Assembly: GCA_023213395.1 (NCBI GenBank)
Contig: CM041465.1
Span: 239,947,741 to 240,011,740 of the forward strand
Length of the DNA stretch: 64,000 nucleotides
From: Cycas panzhihuaensis
Taxonomy: Eukaryota; Cycadophyta
Direction of reading: 5' to 3'
The notes below the pieces were generated by a model. It saw only the letters and a program-made list of their open reading frames with translations, had not been told where the DNA came from and searched no databases. Shown here piece after piece: positions 9,977 through 19,442 of this stretch (position 1 is the stretch's first letter; each line of letters opens with the position of its first letter). The position numbers and the translations under genes were made by a program.

Positions 9977-11560
9977 CTTAACGGCAGCCGAGACCTTCAG
10001 GTGAAGACAACGCTGCTTCTAGCGCATAGGGCGGGTGCCAGGGATGGTGGTGAGATTATGGGTGATAATGGAGGGGCCAATTCCCTTCATGTCAGCATAA
10101 TCCCATGCGAAAACATCCTAAAACTCCTGGAACAAAAGGGAATACTCCCTTATCTCATTAGAAGAGCATTCCATCCTAACCTTAATGACCTTGCTAGGGG
10201 CTAAGACTATGTCTTGGGTTGCCCCCATACACATGGCATTCCCCTCCTTGAAGTGGAGAGGGGTAAGGTCAATAGGAGGAGATGAAATAGGGGACGGGAT
10301 TGGGTTGGCAAGTATGGACCCAATTGTAAGGATCTTCTAATGGCCAAGCCTGTGGTAACCAGAAGACAAGTTAGGCATGAAGCCCGCAAGGTGCTCAAGT
10401 AAGGCTTCATAATCTTCGAAGTAATCCACCCCATGGATGACCTTACCTCGAATAGATGAAGTGCTAGAGGAAATGGAGGTAACAGGATCGTGATAGTCGT
10501 CAGGTTGCCTGTCTTCCTCGCGAGACTCTAAGAGAAAGTCAAAAGGGGGCTCCCTGGAAGGAGAAAAAGGCAGTTCTTCGAAGCCATCACCTACAAGGGG
10601 TGATGAAGGTGAAGAACTGATGACGGATGAGTCAACACAAGCAATAACATGTGACACATAGGAGTGGCTAGTCTCACCAATAAGAGAGGTTCTAGATGGA
10701 GATCTAGAATGGGATGGGTGTGACCTACTGGTGCAGAGGAAAGAGACAGGGTGGAGATAATCCTTGTCCTTGTCGTGCGACTCATCATCACTAAACGAGA
10801 TAAGGTACCCGTAGCTTCCAATGCCAATAGGAGTGAAACGCATGAGATTAGGAAAAGAAGATGCAGGATCTTCTTCAGACAGATTGGGTATGCCAATGGA
10901 GCAAGCTGAGGCATGAGTAGAAGAGCCTTGGCTTGCCTGATTAATAGGATGGGTTTGTTTGGCAAGTGGGCATTTGCGGGGAACAACCCTCATTCGTCCA
11001 TCGTGGATAAATTTAAGTTGTCCCCAGAGAGTCGAATACACGGCTCCCATCTGGTCAAGCCATGGTCAACCTAAGAGAAGGTTATAGTCGACATCGATGT
11101 CGAGGACTATAACATCAGCGAGGACAATCTTGCCCTCGAGGGTGAGCAGAATCATGACAGATCCCAATGGGGTCTTCTCGCTACTGTCATAACCTTGGCA
11201 TCGCCATAGAATAGGTTCCAAGGTGAAAATACCAAGCTCTTGCATGATACGTAAGGGCATGGCATTCACGGAAGAACCATTATCGACAACAGTCCTTCAT
11301 AGGGTACAATCAGGTGTATCGATGGTAATAGTAAATAGGAAATTCCACTGACATTCCCTTTCACACATGGGAGGAAGGTCGTTAGGATCAAAAGAAATAA
11401 CAAGTTCATGACTTTGGGTGATGCCCAAAGCATGGACAGGCACAGCATTCGATCCTAAAGCTTCTAAGAGGAGAGCCCATTACTTGGGATAACTCCTCAA
11501 AACGTCCATCAAGGATATTCCTGCCGCAACAGTATGAAGCTCATCCATGATGGAGAAAGG
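9977..11560 (-). pseudogene. Protease and protease-RT linker of copy B
   Basis: The 237-codon frame 10337-11050 starts MGAVYSTLWGQLKFIHDG, which is the strand following the retropepsin fold in Tat-like elements. It then runs through a Ser-rich, acidic linker toward RT. The retropepsin body is at 11066-11448 and includes PLGSVMILLTLEGK and VDYNLLLG. The active-site segment is near 11270, in a neighbouring frame. It would cut the Gag-Pol precursor. Confidence 0.75.
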
Positions 11561-11599
11561 CTTACCCTTCACAGTAGGTTAGGTAAGTGCCCTTCAAAA

Positions 11600-12784
11600 A
11601 TTGTAATAACTTAGGTATACAAGAATGGCCTTAGGGAAGAGATGTACTTCCGGAGGAGGGTTCTCTGGAAGAGGATCGAAAGGAGTAGAGGAAGAAGCAC
11701 CGGTTGCTTCTTTGGCAGCTTGAGACTGGGTAAGGGCATACGAAGAAGTAGCCTCAATCATCTAGATCATATTCTTCCCCTTGTTCTGGGGCTATGAAGG
11801 TGATGGGATGCGATGGTTAGGGGAATGGGAGGAAGAGGATGAATCCCAGGTGCCCTTCCCTTTATCACGAGAAGGACAGGAATTTGATGATCTTCCTGGG
11901 TTCCGGTTATTCTTGGATTGAGTGTTGCAATGGTATTCCCCATGTTTGGGGAATGGATCCTTATGAACCAGTTGGTCTAAATTAGGCCTTGAGGCCCATT
12001 TAGAGGAGGAATCATATCGAGGGGCATTTTTGCGATGTTGGGCCCTACAACGTGAGTCATCGTGGAAGCACTCCCCATGAATGGAGCACCACTTCTTCTC
12101 AAGCAAGGGATCTGTCTTCCTCGTTTGAGAGGACTGGGTGTTTCCATTCCTAGGGAGGGAAGCTTGGGTTGCTTATTAAATTTGTTTGTTAGATGTTGGA
12201 GATGAAGGGGCTTGTAACTTAAGTTCCTTCATCATACATTCGAACGAACATATGGCAGATGTGAGGGGGTCTAAAGTCCTCTCATTCAGGTGAGAAGTAG
12301 ACCTAGAGGATTATTGGGGTTTAGTATCCTTAGTTGGAGGTGGTGCCTCATGTTGTTGTAAGGGCTTGAGAGGATTCTTCAGTCTAGCCTGGATCTTAAT
12401 ACCCTCAAGCACTAAGCACTTAGCGATCACAGAGTTACAGGTAGTCGCCCCCATTTTAAAGACTTCCACATGCACTTCAGGACAAAGTGTGTTAACGAAA
12501 AGATATCTTTTTAACTCCTCGGGCAACGTGGCCTTAGTGGAATGAGGAAGGTCATGGAATTGTCACACAAAGTCAGGATTCATCTCATCGTGGCCTTGTT
12601 TGAGCGATAAGAGGGATTTCATTCTGCTCTCAAATGGGTGAGCTACATCAAAGTAGTTGATAAACTCATCCACCAATTGCTGGAATGAAAAGATAGAGTG
12701 GGCAGGGAGGTAATAAAACAACTTAAGGGCATCACCCTGCAAAGATCATGGAAATAATTTCATTAAAATATGGTCGCAAGCCTA
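11600..12784 (-). pseudogene. Gag C-terminal part of copy B, truncated by insertion of copy A
   Basis: The frame at 11792-12106 holds WCSIHGECFHDDSRC, a CX2HX4HX4C zinc knuckle. The frame at 12311-12526 holds the end of the capsid-like domain (PEELKRYLFVNTLCPEVHVE). The upstream segment to 12784 covers the rest of the capsid core, broken by stops. The coding sequence stops at 12784 where copy A begins and resumes at 29624. Gag packages the RNA into virus-like particles. Confidence 0.8.
12780..12784. repeat. Left target-site duplication of copy A (gccta)
   Basis: GCCTA precedes LTR start TGGAAG, and an identical GCCTA at 29624-29628 follows the right LTR. Joining the flanks restores an uninterrupted gag matching 25400-25430 and 49795-49815. 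Confidence 0.9.
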
Positions 12785-14862
12785 TGGAAGTACATCTATG
12801 GGATAGCTACCTAACTGAGTAGGAATGGTAAGGGCGATCGATGGCATAATTGAGAAAAGACTTATAAGTAGGGCAAATACCACGCAGGGTACCCCATGCA
12901 CCAGAGCACAAGTTCGGGACCTGCAAATGGAATCTAGCTACCTGGAAGTGATTCCCCACTTCGAACAAGAGGAGAAGAGGTATAGTGCTATCTTGGGTTG
13001 ACCTAAGGGAAGGATCCTCCCACCCTTGGATGGCCGGAAGGGGAAGGAGAGGACCCTTCAAGGGTTTCCCTAGAGTAGAGGGAAAACAAGGAAAAGGTAG
13101 GCAAGTGAATGGCCTACGAATGAGATCTCCTCAATTATCTGGCTGGGCAGAAAACTGAGAGAACACAAAGGAAATAACCAAAGGGAAGAGGTTATAATGT
13201 GTATAAGCAAACTAACCAAGCAAAGCAAGTTGATGAAGCGAGAGGGAAGTTTGCAAGGCAAATAGGGGAAAAGGTGAAAGGGGAGGACCTCCTAGCACCT
13301 TTTCCTACGACAAATATAATGCAAGAAATAAGGTAAACAAAATATAAACCAAAACAGGGGTTGATTTCCCTTTCTCTTCCTAATGAGCTAATTACTATTG
13401 CACAAAGAACTCAAAAGAAAAAGGGTGATGGGGCAGAGTAAAAGTGTGTACCCAGAATAAAGGCGTGACGAAGTGACTGCGTTCCCACGAGGTACTTGAA
13501 GTTGCTCCACAAGGCACGGCAGACGTGAAGGGTTGCAGTAGACCGGGATGTGGGGCTTCCTTACCTTTCCCAAAGCGGTACTAAAGTACCAAGAAAGGAA
13601 AAGAAAGGAACAAAATGCTAGTAAAGAATGAAATACTAAAGTAAAATATAAGTGAAAACACTTACCCGCGAAAGACGAAAGGGAATAGATCCTTTGCGTC
13701 CTTTGTGTACCTACAAGTGCATGAGAGTATGCCCCTTTCCAGAGAAAGGGTGCTAGCATACAATAGAAAATTCTAACAATATATGTATATATGAGACAAA
13801 CATAAACTTAAATACATGCACGTTAGTAATCAATATTACGATGATAAACTATAGCATAACCTAACCAAAGTAAATGACGAGTGAACCGGTAAGCCTCAGA
13901 GTGGTCCACCTCCCGCAAGGAACAAACCCTACCTTCCCTCAAGAAGCTACGAGGTAGCGAGGTTAAGGCTATTCAAGAAGGTTGGAAATAGAGGCAATAA
14001 GGGTTGAAAGGAAGCCCAAAAGGATCTACAACAAGCTAGGGTGCTATGGGAAGCAAACCCGGTTGCCGGAGAAAAAGTTGGGCAAGGGACAAGTAGCCAG
14101 GGCTTATGCGAGTTGCCCGGATCAAGGTGCAAGCTTTCAAACCAAGATCAGAACACATGAAAGCACCGATTGCATAAGGGTCGAAAATAGCCTAACAAAC
14201 CCCTTGTTTCATCGCTAAGAGCAAAGACAGGCAAAAGGGAAGCTTTGGGGGCAAAGAGCCTCTTGAGGAGCATGGAAGGTGGTGCAGAATCCACCTAGCT
14301 CTCACCCAAACCTTATAAACCCATCTTTGCGACTGTGTTGGGCAAGAAACATAGGAGGGAAGGCCTTAATGGCAGAAAAAGACAGTTGCAAGCAAGACAA
14401 AATAACCTTCAAAGAGCAAACTAAGAAGAACTAGGGGACATGCAAAACAAGGCGTAAATTGGACAAAAAAGTAACTTAAACCAATAAATACCTGAGGAAG
14501 AGAGAGGATGCTTTTTCTTTAATCAAGGGCTACTGAAAGAAGGCTGAGAAATCTGCCAAAGAGCTGTGGAATAGTAGGTTTAGAACCCCTGCTAATGAGT
14601 TTGAAGGAAACACCTACACTTTGAGGATGCTTGATGGCTGCCTCAGTAAGGAAATGCTGAGATCTCTCCAAAGAGGCCCTCTCCAAGGTGTGTGAAGGGA
14701 TGGGGAGATGTCCTAGCTATAGCAAAGGAGAGTTGGGTGCTGGAGGAGAGGTGCAAGTCCTGTAGCAGCAGTGGAGCAGCAGGGGATAGTAGAGCACAGG
14801 GGGTTTTTCCTTGAGAAGCATTCAAAAAATGAGCAAAAGATCCTAAAAATGACTTAAAGAGG

Positions 14863-14871
14863 ATTTAAATA
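14863..14871 (-). promoter_or_regulatory. TATA-like box of the copy A 3' LTR
   Basis: The minus strand reads TATTTAAAT, conserved at 28980-28988 in the 5' LTR. It appears as TATTTAAG in the LTRs of B (33153-33160), D (44805-44812, 53410-53417) and E (62261-62268). Conservation and position about 650 bp from the LTR 5' end support a core promoter; no transcript start is visible from sequence. Confidence 0.5.
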
Positions 14872-15004
14872 CCTAGCCTAAACCCTAAACGAGTGATTAG
14901 GATGCAACTGGCGGTGAGTTAAGTTGTAAAACACGTGGCAGTTTCACAGTAAATGCGAAATCACCATGGCAGATTTTTAAAAAATAATCTAAGATAGTCG
15001 CCCC

Positions 15005-15038
15005 ACTGCAAATTTCGTGGTACTGCGAAATTTGCAGT
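15005..15038. repeat. GGTAC-centred palindrome in U3 (copy A)
   Basis: Arms ACTGCAAATTTCG and CGAAATTTGCAGT flank a GGTAC-like centre with two mismatches. Related clusters of AAATTTCGCGGTACC-like units occur at the same LTR position in E (62398-62460), D (44950-45003, 53550-53605) and B (2447-2500, 33295-33350). It lies about 135 bp upstream of the TATA-like box. Confidence 0.6.
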
Positions 15039-15515
15039 GGTACCATGAATTTCATCGCAAAGACAGACCGTAAACCAACTGCCTAGACAAAATGGGCTAT
15101 GGGCCAATGACTAAGGAGGATGATGGGGGACTGAGACACTTACCCAAGGGCAAACAAGCCAACAAACGAGTCAAAAAGAGCAAAAATAGGACTCAAGAGA
15201 TGTGACAAGTCAACCAAACAATGACGGGTCATCTCACGGGCAGGGGTAATGTGAGCCAAATGGGTCTCGAGGTAAGTAGGGTAGAATGCAGGAAGTGGAA
15301 TGGCCACCGGGGTGCCACACTCATTGGGAATATGCCCCCGCTATAGTCATCATAGGCTGAATAAGTGTAGATGATGACAAGATCATCTATGAGATCACAA
15401 CATGCAAACATGCAAGCATACACTCATCTCAAAAGAAAGCAATGATAAGGTGAGAAGCATACCTACACTTACCTGAGTCGACCACTCTGTATCCATTCTC
15501 GGAAGTCGGGAAACA

Positions 15516-15525
15516 CTGCCCCCTT
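15516..15525 (-). other. Polypurine tract of copy A
   Basis: The minus strand reads AAGGGGGCAG immediately before the LTR terminus. It is the same as in copies B and D. Confidence 0.8.
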
Positions 15526-15930
15526 AGCAGCAGAGCCTCGTCACTCGGAAGCATGGTGCGATGGTGAATGCTGGCAACATAATTACCAGTAGCACATGTG
15601 TATACAAATATATAAATCAAGATCATAACAGTAGGAAAGGGTGCCAATGAGTGTCATGGAGGAATGCATAGATACGAAGGTAGAGGTGGAGACAACATAA
15701 AGGTTGCCTATGTGCCACCCAAAAACTGACTGAGAGAATAAGAAAGGTGAGGGGGATGCCCCCACCACAAAAGATGCAGAGAGATGTGCATAATCAAGTA
15801 GGAGAGTAAACAAAATTAGTAGTCACCCTAGTTTAACCTCATTAGCGGCTAGGTTTTAGAGGTGTGAACGGATCGTAAAGTGAGGTGCGTGATGACTTAG
15901 GGCTTGGGCGACAGGGCGGCCAGACAAACC
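15526..15930 (-). other. Untranslated spacer between aRNH and polypurine tract (copy A)
   Basis: It is collinear with the same interval in B, D and E. I see no protein frame that I can name. Confidence 0.5.
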
Positions 15931-16368
15931 TCAGGGATAGTCAACAAGAAGAGGGAGGTAACGCTCAATGATGAGGCGAACGAGACTATCTGCCTCAGCG
16001 TTGAGGGCCCGAGGGATATGCTAAATGTCGACAACCAAGAAGCAGGCCAGGAGGGATCTGGCGGCAGAAGCAAGAGTTCTTAAGTGAGAGTATCACACCT
16101 AGTAAACCTGGGTGAGATGGGACACCACAACTTGAGAGTTACAAAGCAAGATGATAGATCCATGATGGAAATAGAGAGCATTGGTAAGGGCTTCAATAAC
16201 AGTTATGTATTCAGCTTCGTTGTTGGTAACCTCTGGGATGAAGACCCCAGAGCACAAGAAATCATGTCCAGAGGGGCTGTGAAAAATCCATGCAGCAGTG
16301 GAAGGTCCAAGGTTACCGCAACTTCTGTTGTCGATAAAAATGTAGATAGACATGGGTGACACAAAGTC
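15931..16368 (-). pseudogene. Archaeal-type RNase H (aRNH) frame, copy A
   Basis: The frame opens right after an acceptor-like CAG (AG at 16369-16370) and an in-frame ATG lies at 16353. Motifs: SIYIFIDNRSCGN (first Asp), HDFLCSGVFIPEV, NNEAEYITVIEAL (Glu), LLCNSQVVVSHLTQVY (the Asp of the usual DSQ is Asn), then a stop. The decayed rest ends at a TGA at 15931 after a LNAEADSLV-type last acidic site. It would serve the RNase H step that the pol-borne RNase H cannot perform. Confidence 0.78.
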
Positions 16369-16679
16369 CTGGTAGTAAATAAACGATGATGGAATGAAAG
16401 CAACACTTGAAAGGCAAGCAACAAGTGGTCATGAAGGGTAGGAGGACCTAGCAATGAGGCTACCCAGGGACAAGAGCAAGCAGCCTGACCACTACCTGAG
16501 AGCGGGCAGAAAAAAGGTGCCCTGGAGTACCAAAGGTTGCTTCGAGAAGCAAAACATGCCCCCAGATAAGGGAGCATTCCCTTTAGAGGCCCCAGGAGAA
16601 AAAAAGGGCTACAGAAATGAGTCCAAGAAGACAAAACAAGCCAAACAAGTATAAACTTAGGCATGCACGGGAGCAGCAC
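16203..16679 (-). CDS. Conserved uncharacterised frame upstream of aRNH (copy A)
   Basis: This 158-codon frame overlaps the aRNH in another frame at its 3' end. Its first 100 codons (rich in Trp, Cys, Pro; contains CPWVASLLGPPTLHDHLLL) match frames at 3848-4120 in B and split frames in D. I do not recognise a family. Conservation could be protein-level or plain DNA descent. If real it may be a separate exon spliced toward aRNH. I give it low weight. Confidence 0.25.
   Translation of the reverse strand: MLLPCMPKFILVWLVLSSWTHFCSPFFLLGPLKGMLPYLGACFASRSNLWYSRAPFFCPLSGSGQAACSCPWVASLLGPPTLHDHLLLAFQVLLSFHHRLFTTRTLCHPCLSTFLSTTEVAVTLDLPLLHGFFTAPLDMISCALGSSSQRLPTTKLNT
16369..16384 (-). promoter_or_regulatory. 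Splice-acceptor-like sequence before the aRNH frame (copy A)
   Basis: The minus strand reads TTTATTTACTACCAG then GACTTTGTG. This is a pyrimidine-rich stretch ending CAG, with the aRNH frame open across the junction (D-F-V-S-P-M-S). Copy E has the same arrangement with AG at 63767-63768. B and D have diverged versions. It suggests aRNH could be reached by splicing of the genomic transcript; the donor is not identified. Confidence 0.4.
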
Positions 16680-16877
16680 ACAAAACGAGGTGAAAGGGCC
16701 CTAGAAAAAGTGTAAAAATGAGGCGTCATAAATGCACCTGCAAGAGAGTTAAAAAAGGCCATCAAAAGAGCACAACGGGCGACAGGGCCAGAAGGCAAAG
16801 GCAATCGGGAAAACGGGATGGTCCCAATGGCTATCAAAAAGCCAAAAATGGAGGAAGTGCCTATCGGGGCCCCCGCC

Positions 16878-16885
16878 TATATAAG
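16878..16885 (+). promoter_or_regulatory. TATA box of the opposite-strand PMD gene, copy A
   Basis: TATATAAG in GCCTATATAAGGAAATTTG is conserved with copy B (4320-4327). It lies about 190 bp upstream of the leader's donor site and about 680 bp upstream of the inferred ATG (17558). It also sits head-to-head with the aRNH frame on the other strand. Confidence 0.65.
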
Positions 16886-16907
16886 GAAATTTGTACGGAA
16901 AATGGAC

Positions 16908-19442
16908 TCATTTTCACCGGCTTTCATGAGAAACCAGAGCCATTCCCTTACACAGTAGAGCACCACCCAACTTTAGAGGCACGAGGCGGACAATCTGACT
17001 GTTGGATCAGAGCGAGGAGAGAGCCAGCAGGATCATCGAGATGGGATGACGATAGCGAGACCAGATCCAGTGAGTAGATCTCACGAAACCCAACCCATTT
17101 TAGAGTTTTAATTTCACTGCTTTTTATGGTTTTTTATGTGATTTTTGTGCCCCTTATGGGTAATTGGAGGTCTCTCGAAGTTTGAATTTGACCCAGAAAG
17201 GGGCAGGGACCTGGGCATTAGGGAGCCCTGGTCCCGGTGGGTCCCACGGGGTCCACCAGAAAGAAATTTTTTGGCTTTTAGGGCAGAAACCCCCCCCTTT
17301 GGGGGGTTGCTGTTCGTACCATGGCAAAGATCGCAGTGCCATGATCATTGCCACAGGGCCGATCACCACGGGGCCCAAGCTAAACTTAGCGGTACCGCTA
17401 AGTTTAGTGCAGTACAAAGGCAAAAAATTAAAAAAAAGAAAAAGAGGGGCCAAAAGGCCCCAAACCTCAGGCAGAGAGAGCTAAGAGGTAGGAATAGAGT
17501 AGAGATGATTGGCAGGAGACTGAGTTTGATTGGTTTTGATGTTGACAGGCTGTCATCATGGTGGATAACCACAAGAATGTAGGCATGGTGATGTTGAGCT
17601 TCATTAAGATGATGTCCCAGGGGGACAAGGAGATCCTATGGAGGTGTGGCATGTACAAGGCCTTAAAGACACCTTAGTTTGCATCCGATCAAAGTCTACT
17701 GGTTGACATTGTATCCCATTAGGATAGGAGGAGGCATGTATTCCACTTACCTCAGGTAGGTGATGTGATGGTCACGTCGAGGGATATCCCATGACTCGGG
17801 AATACCGGGCGATCGGGAGACCGGTGACATCGAGCATCGCCAAGACTAAGGCAGCTCATAGGGAGGCAGCCTTGTTCTTCACAGGGGCTAACTAGTAGGA
17901 GCGGAGAGGATTTCCTCTCTAAACTATGGTGATGTTAAGGATTCCTCGGGTGAGGAAGCTGATTATATTATGCATTATGTTCTGGGTTTTCCAGAAATAG
18001 AACTATAAAGAGATACCAGGTGGATGGATGGATGCAGTGCGCCACTGTGAAGCCAGCGAGAGGATGGACTAGGCTACCATGATAGTGGTGAACCTCATCG
18101 TGCAGCTTGATGCCATCAGGGTAACAGGAAAGAGAGGACTATCATACAGCATGTTGCTGCAGTGCTAGTTCTTCGATCATTTTATGGCAGTGGCACCAGC
18201 GGGGGGACTATACCCCATAGCAAAGTGGGCCCCGATGGTCCACAGATGGTAGACTCGGCTGAGGGGAATGGAGGACCAGGCCCACGTCCGGCGATTAGTG
18301 GAGGCGACATCATTGGACCTCCTCACCCTGACGGACTATGTGGTAGATCCATACAGGACGGTGATGTGGGACAGTGATGACGAGGTAGGTAGAGCAGGAG
18401 CGCTCCTAGATGATGATAACGATGATGAAAATGCTGACAGAGGAGATGGGGCTAGCCCATCATGACTTGCAGGGGAGGCAGGTCCCTCAAGGATGACAGG
18501 AGGAGGAGCGGGATCATCCGGGACTGCCAGAGGAGAGGCAGCCCCATCAAGGGTGGCTGAGTAGAGCAGGGGGCCAGTGACAAGGGCCGGCGGGCTACGG
18601 ATCATGAGGAGATCTGGAGAGGCAAGAGTTGAGCCTGTCCTTGTGAGGAGAGAGGCCCAGGCAGAGAAGGTACCTAAGGATGAGGTACTTACAGCTGGCA
18701 GAGAGCCAAGAGGAGAGGATGTCGCACGAGCAGAGGAGCCAGCGGCCATGGCAGGTGAGACCTAACCATTTCCTTAGTCATTTGACAGTCAGATAGATGT
18801 TTAATTTGATTTGATTATGGTATATGGTGGGATATATACTGACACACGGCATGTTGGATTGGCCGGTGTTGCAGAGATCAGGAGATTAGTAGAAGCCATG
18901 GTGAAGGAGATGTTCCCTTAGGTGTATACAGAGGGGCAACTGCCCATCCAGGCAGAGGATGTGTCTAGATCAACATGTGCACACATGGAGGTATTCATCC
19001 TATTGGTGAGGGCAAGAGACATCTAGGCTACAGAGTCCCAAGAGCACATAGCTTTCAGGGGACAGATGCAGTGAGAGCTAGACGAGACGAGGAGCGAGCG
19101 AGATGCGCTGCGCGAATGGGTCCAGGCTCTAGAGGCACAGAGAGGAGCAAGCAGAGATGTAGGGAGCATAGTCCAGATAGTAGTATTGGAGGAGTGCCTG
19201 AGAGGAGTAGAGGGAGAGAGGGATCGTATCCAGGCCAGATACGATCAGCTCATAGACCAAGTGGCATCTAGGTCAAGTAGGAGCAATACATACACCCATA
19301 TGACAACTACGACCCTGAGATGACCATGTGACGAGGGGAGTGAGGCAGGAGGCTCATGAGGCCTGTGAGGAGCCTCGAAGGGATGTGGTCCCCAGGAAAG
19401 GGATCACACAGGCCAGGAGATGGTACCCCAGGAGCAAGGTAG
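16908..19442 (+). pseudogene. Opposite-strand PMD-like gene, copy A (start codon and donors kept; frame broken)
   Basis: Inferred model: leader exon about 16908-17069; intron 1 17070-17548 (GTGAGT...TTGACAG); exon 2 17549-18754; intron 2 from 18755 (GTGAGA); exon 3 ending with a TAG at 19440-19442. The usual TTTGTAG acceptor is changed to TTGGCCG, so the next AG (18873-18874) may be used. The ATG at 17558 opens a frame with SFIKMMSQGDKEILWRCG, then SLLVDIVSH, RRHVFHLPQVGDVMVTSRDI. These are the PMD helix pair and the hydrophobic-Gly strand. Stops replace a Gln and a Trp codon, and a deletion near 17790 shifts frame. 18268-18465 reads LLTLTDYVVDPYRTV and an acidic tract. 18577-18754 is Glu/Arg/Ala-rich. 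Exon 3 holds VEGERDRIQARYDQL coiled-coil heptads. Confidence 0.72.
17290..17407. repeat. Palindrome cluster in intron 1 of the PMD gene (copy A)
   Basis: Three inverted repeats: a C-run, TTT, G-run hairpin at 17290-17306; arms GGCAAAGATCGCAG and CCATGATCATTGCC around TG at 17323-17352; and a perfect 28-bp palindrome at 17380-17407 with half-site CTAAACTTAGCGGT. The equivalent of the last in copy C (34032-34059) keeps the arms CTAAACTCT and AGAGTTTAG around GGTACC. On the transcript each could fold into a stem-loop. Confidence 0.8.

Larger units (their letters stand above)
12785..15515 (-). repeat. 3' LTR of copy A
   Basis: It starts TGGAAGTACATC and ends CGGGAAACA, next to a polypurine tract at 15516-15525. 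On the minus strand a TATTTAAAT box (14863-14871) sits about 650 bp into the LTR. It is preceded by a 34-bp imperfect palindrome (15005-15038) in U3. The remaining 2.1 kb would be R and U5. Confidence 0.92.

Noticed and set aside
9800-10204. Plus-strand 134-codon frame in copy B, similar to 22655-23056 in copy A
   Set aside because: It lies opposite the RT/linker coding sequence and is a shadow of pol. It has no TATA, donor or domain evidence like the PMD gene has.
10337-11050. Long minus-strand frame as a stand-alone gene
   Set aside because: It starts inside the retropepsin region and runs through the Ser-rich linker to RT, matching the same place in A, C and D. It is part of pol.
17145-17582. 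Plus-strand 145-codon frame in copy A
   Set aside because: It lies in the inferred intron 1, crosses the palindromes and has no counterpart frame in B or C.
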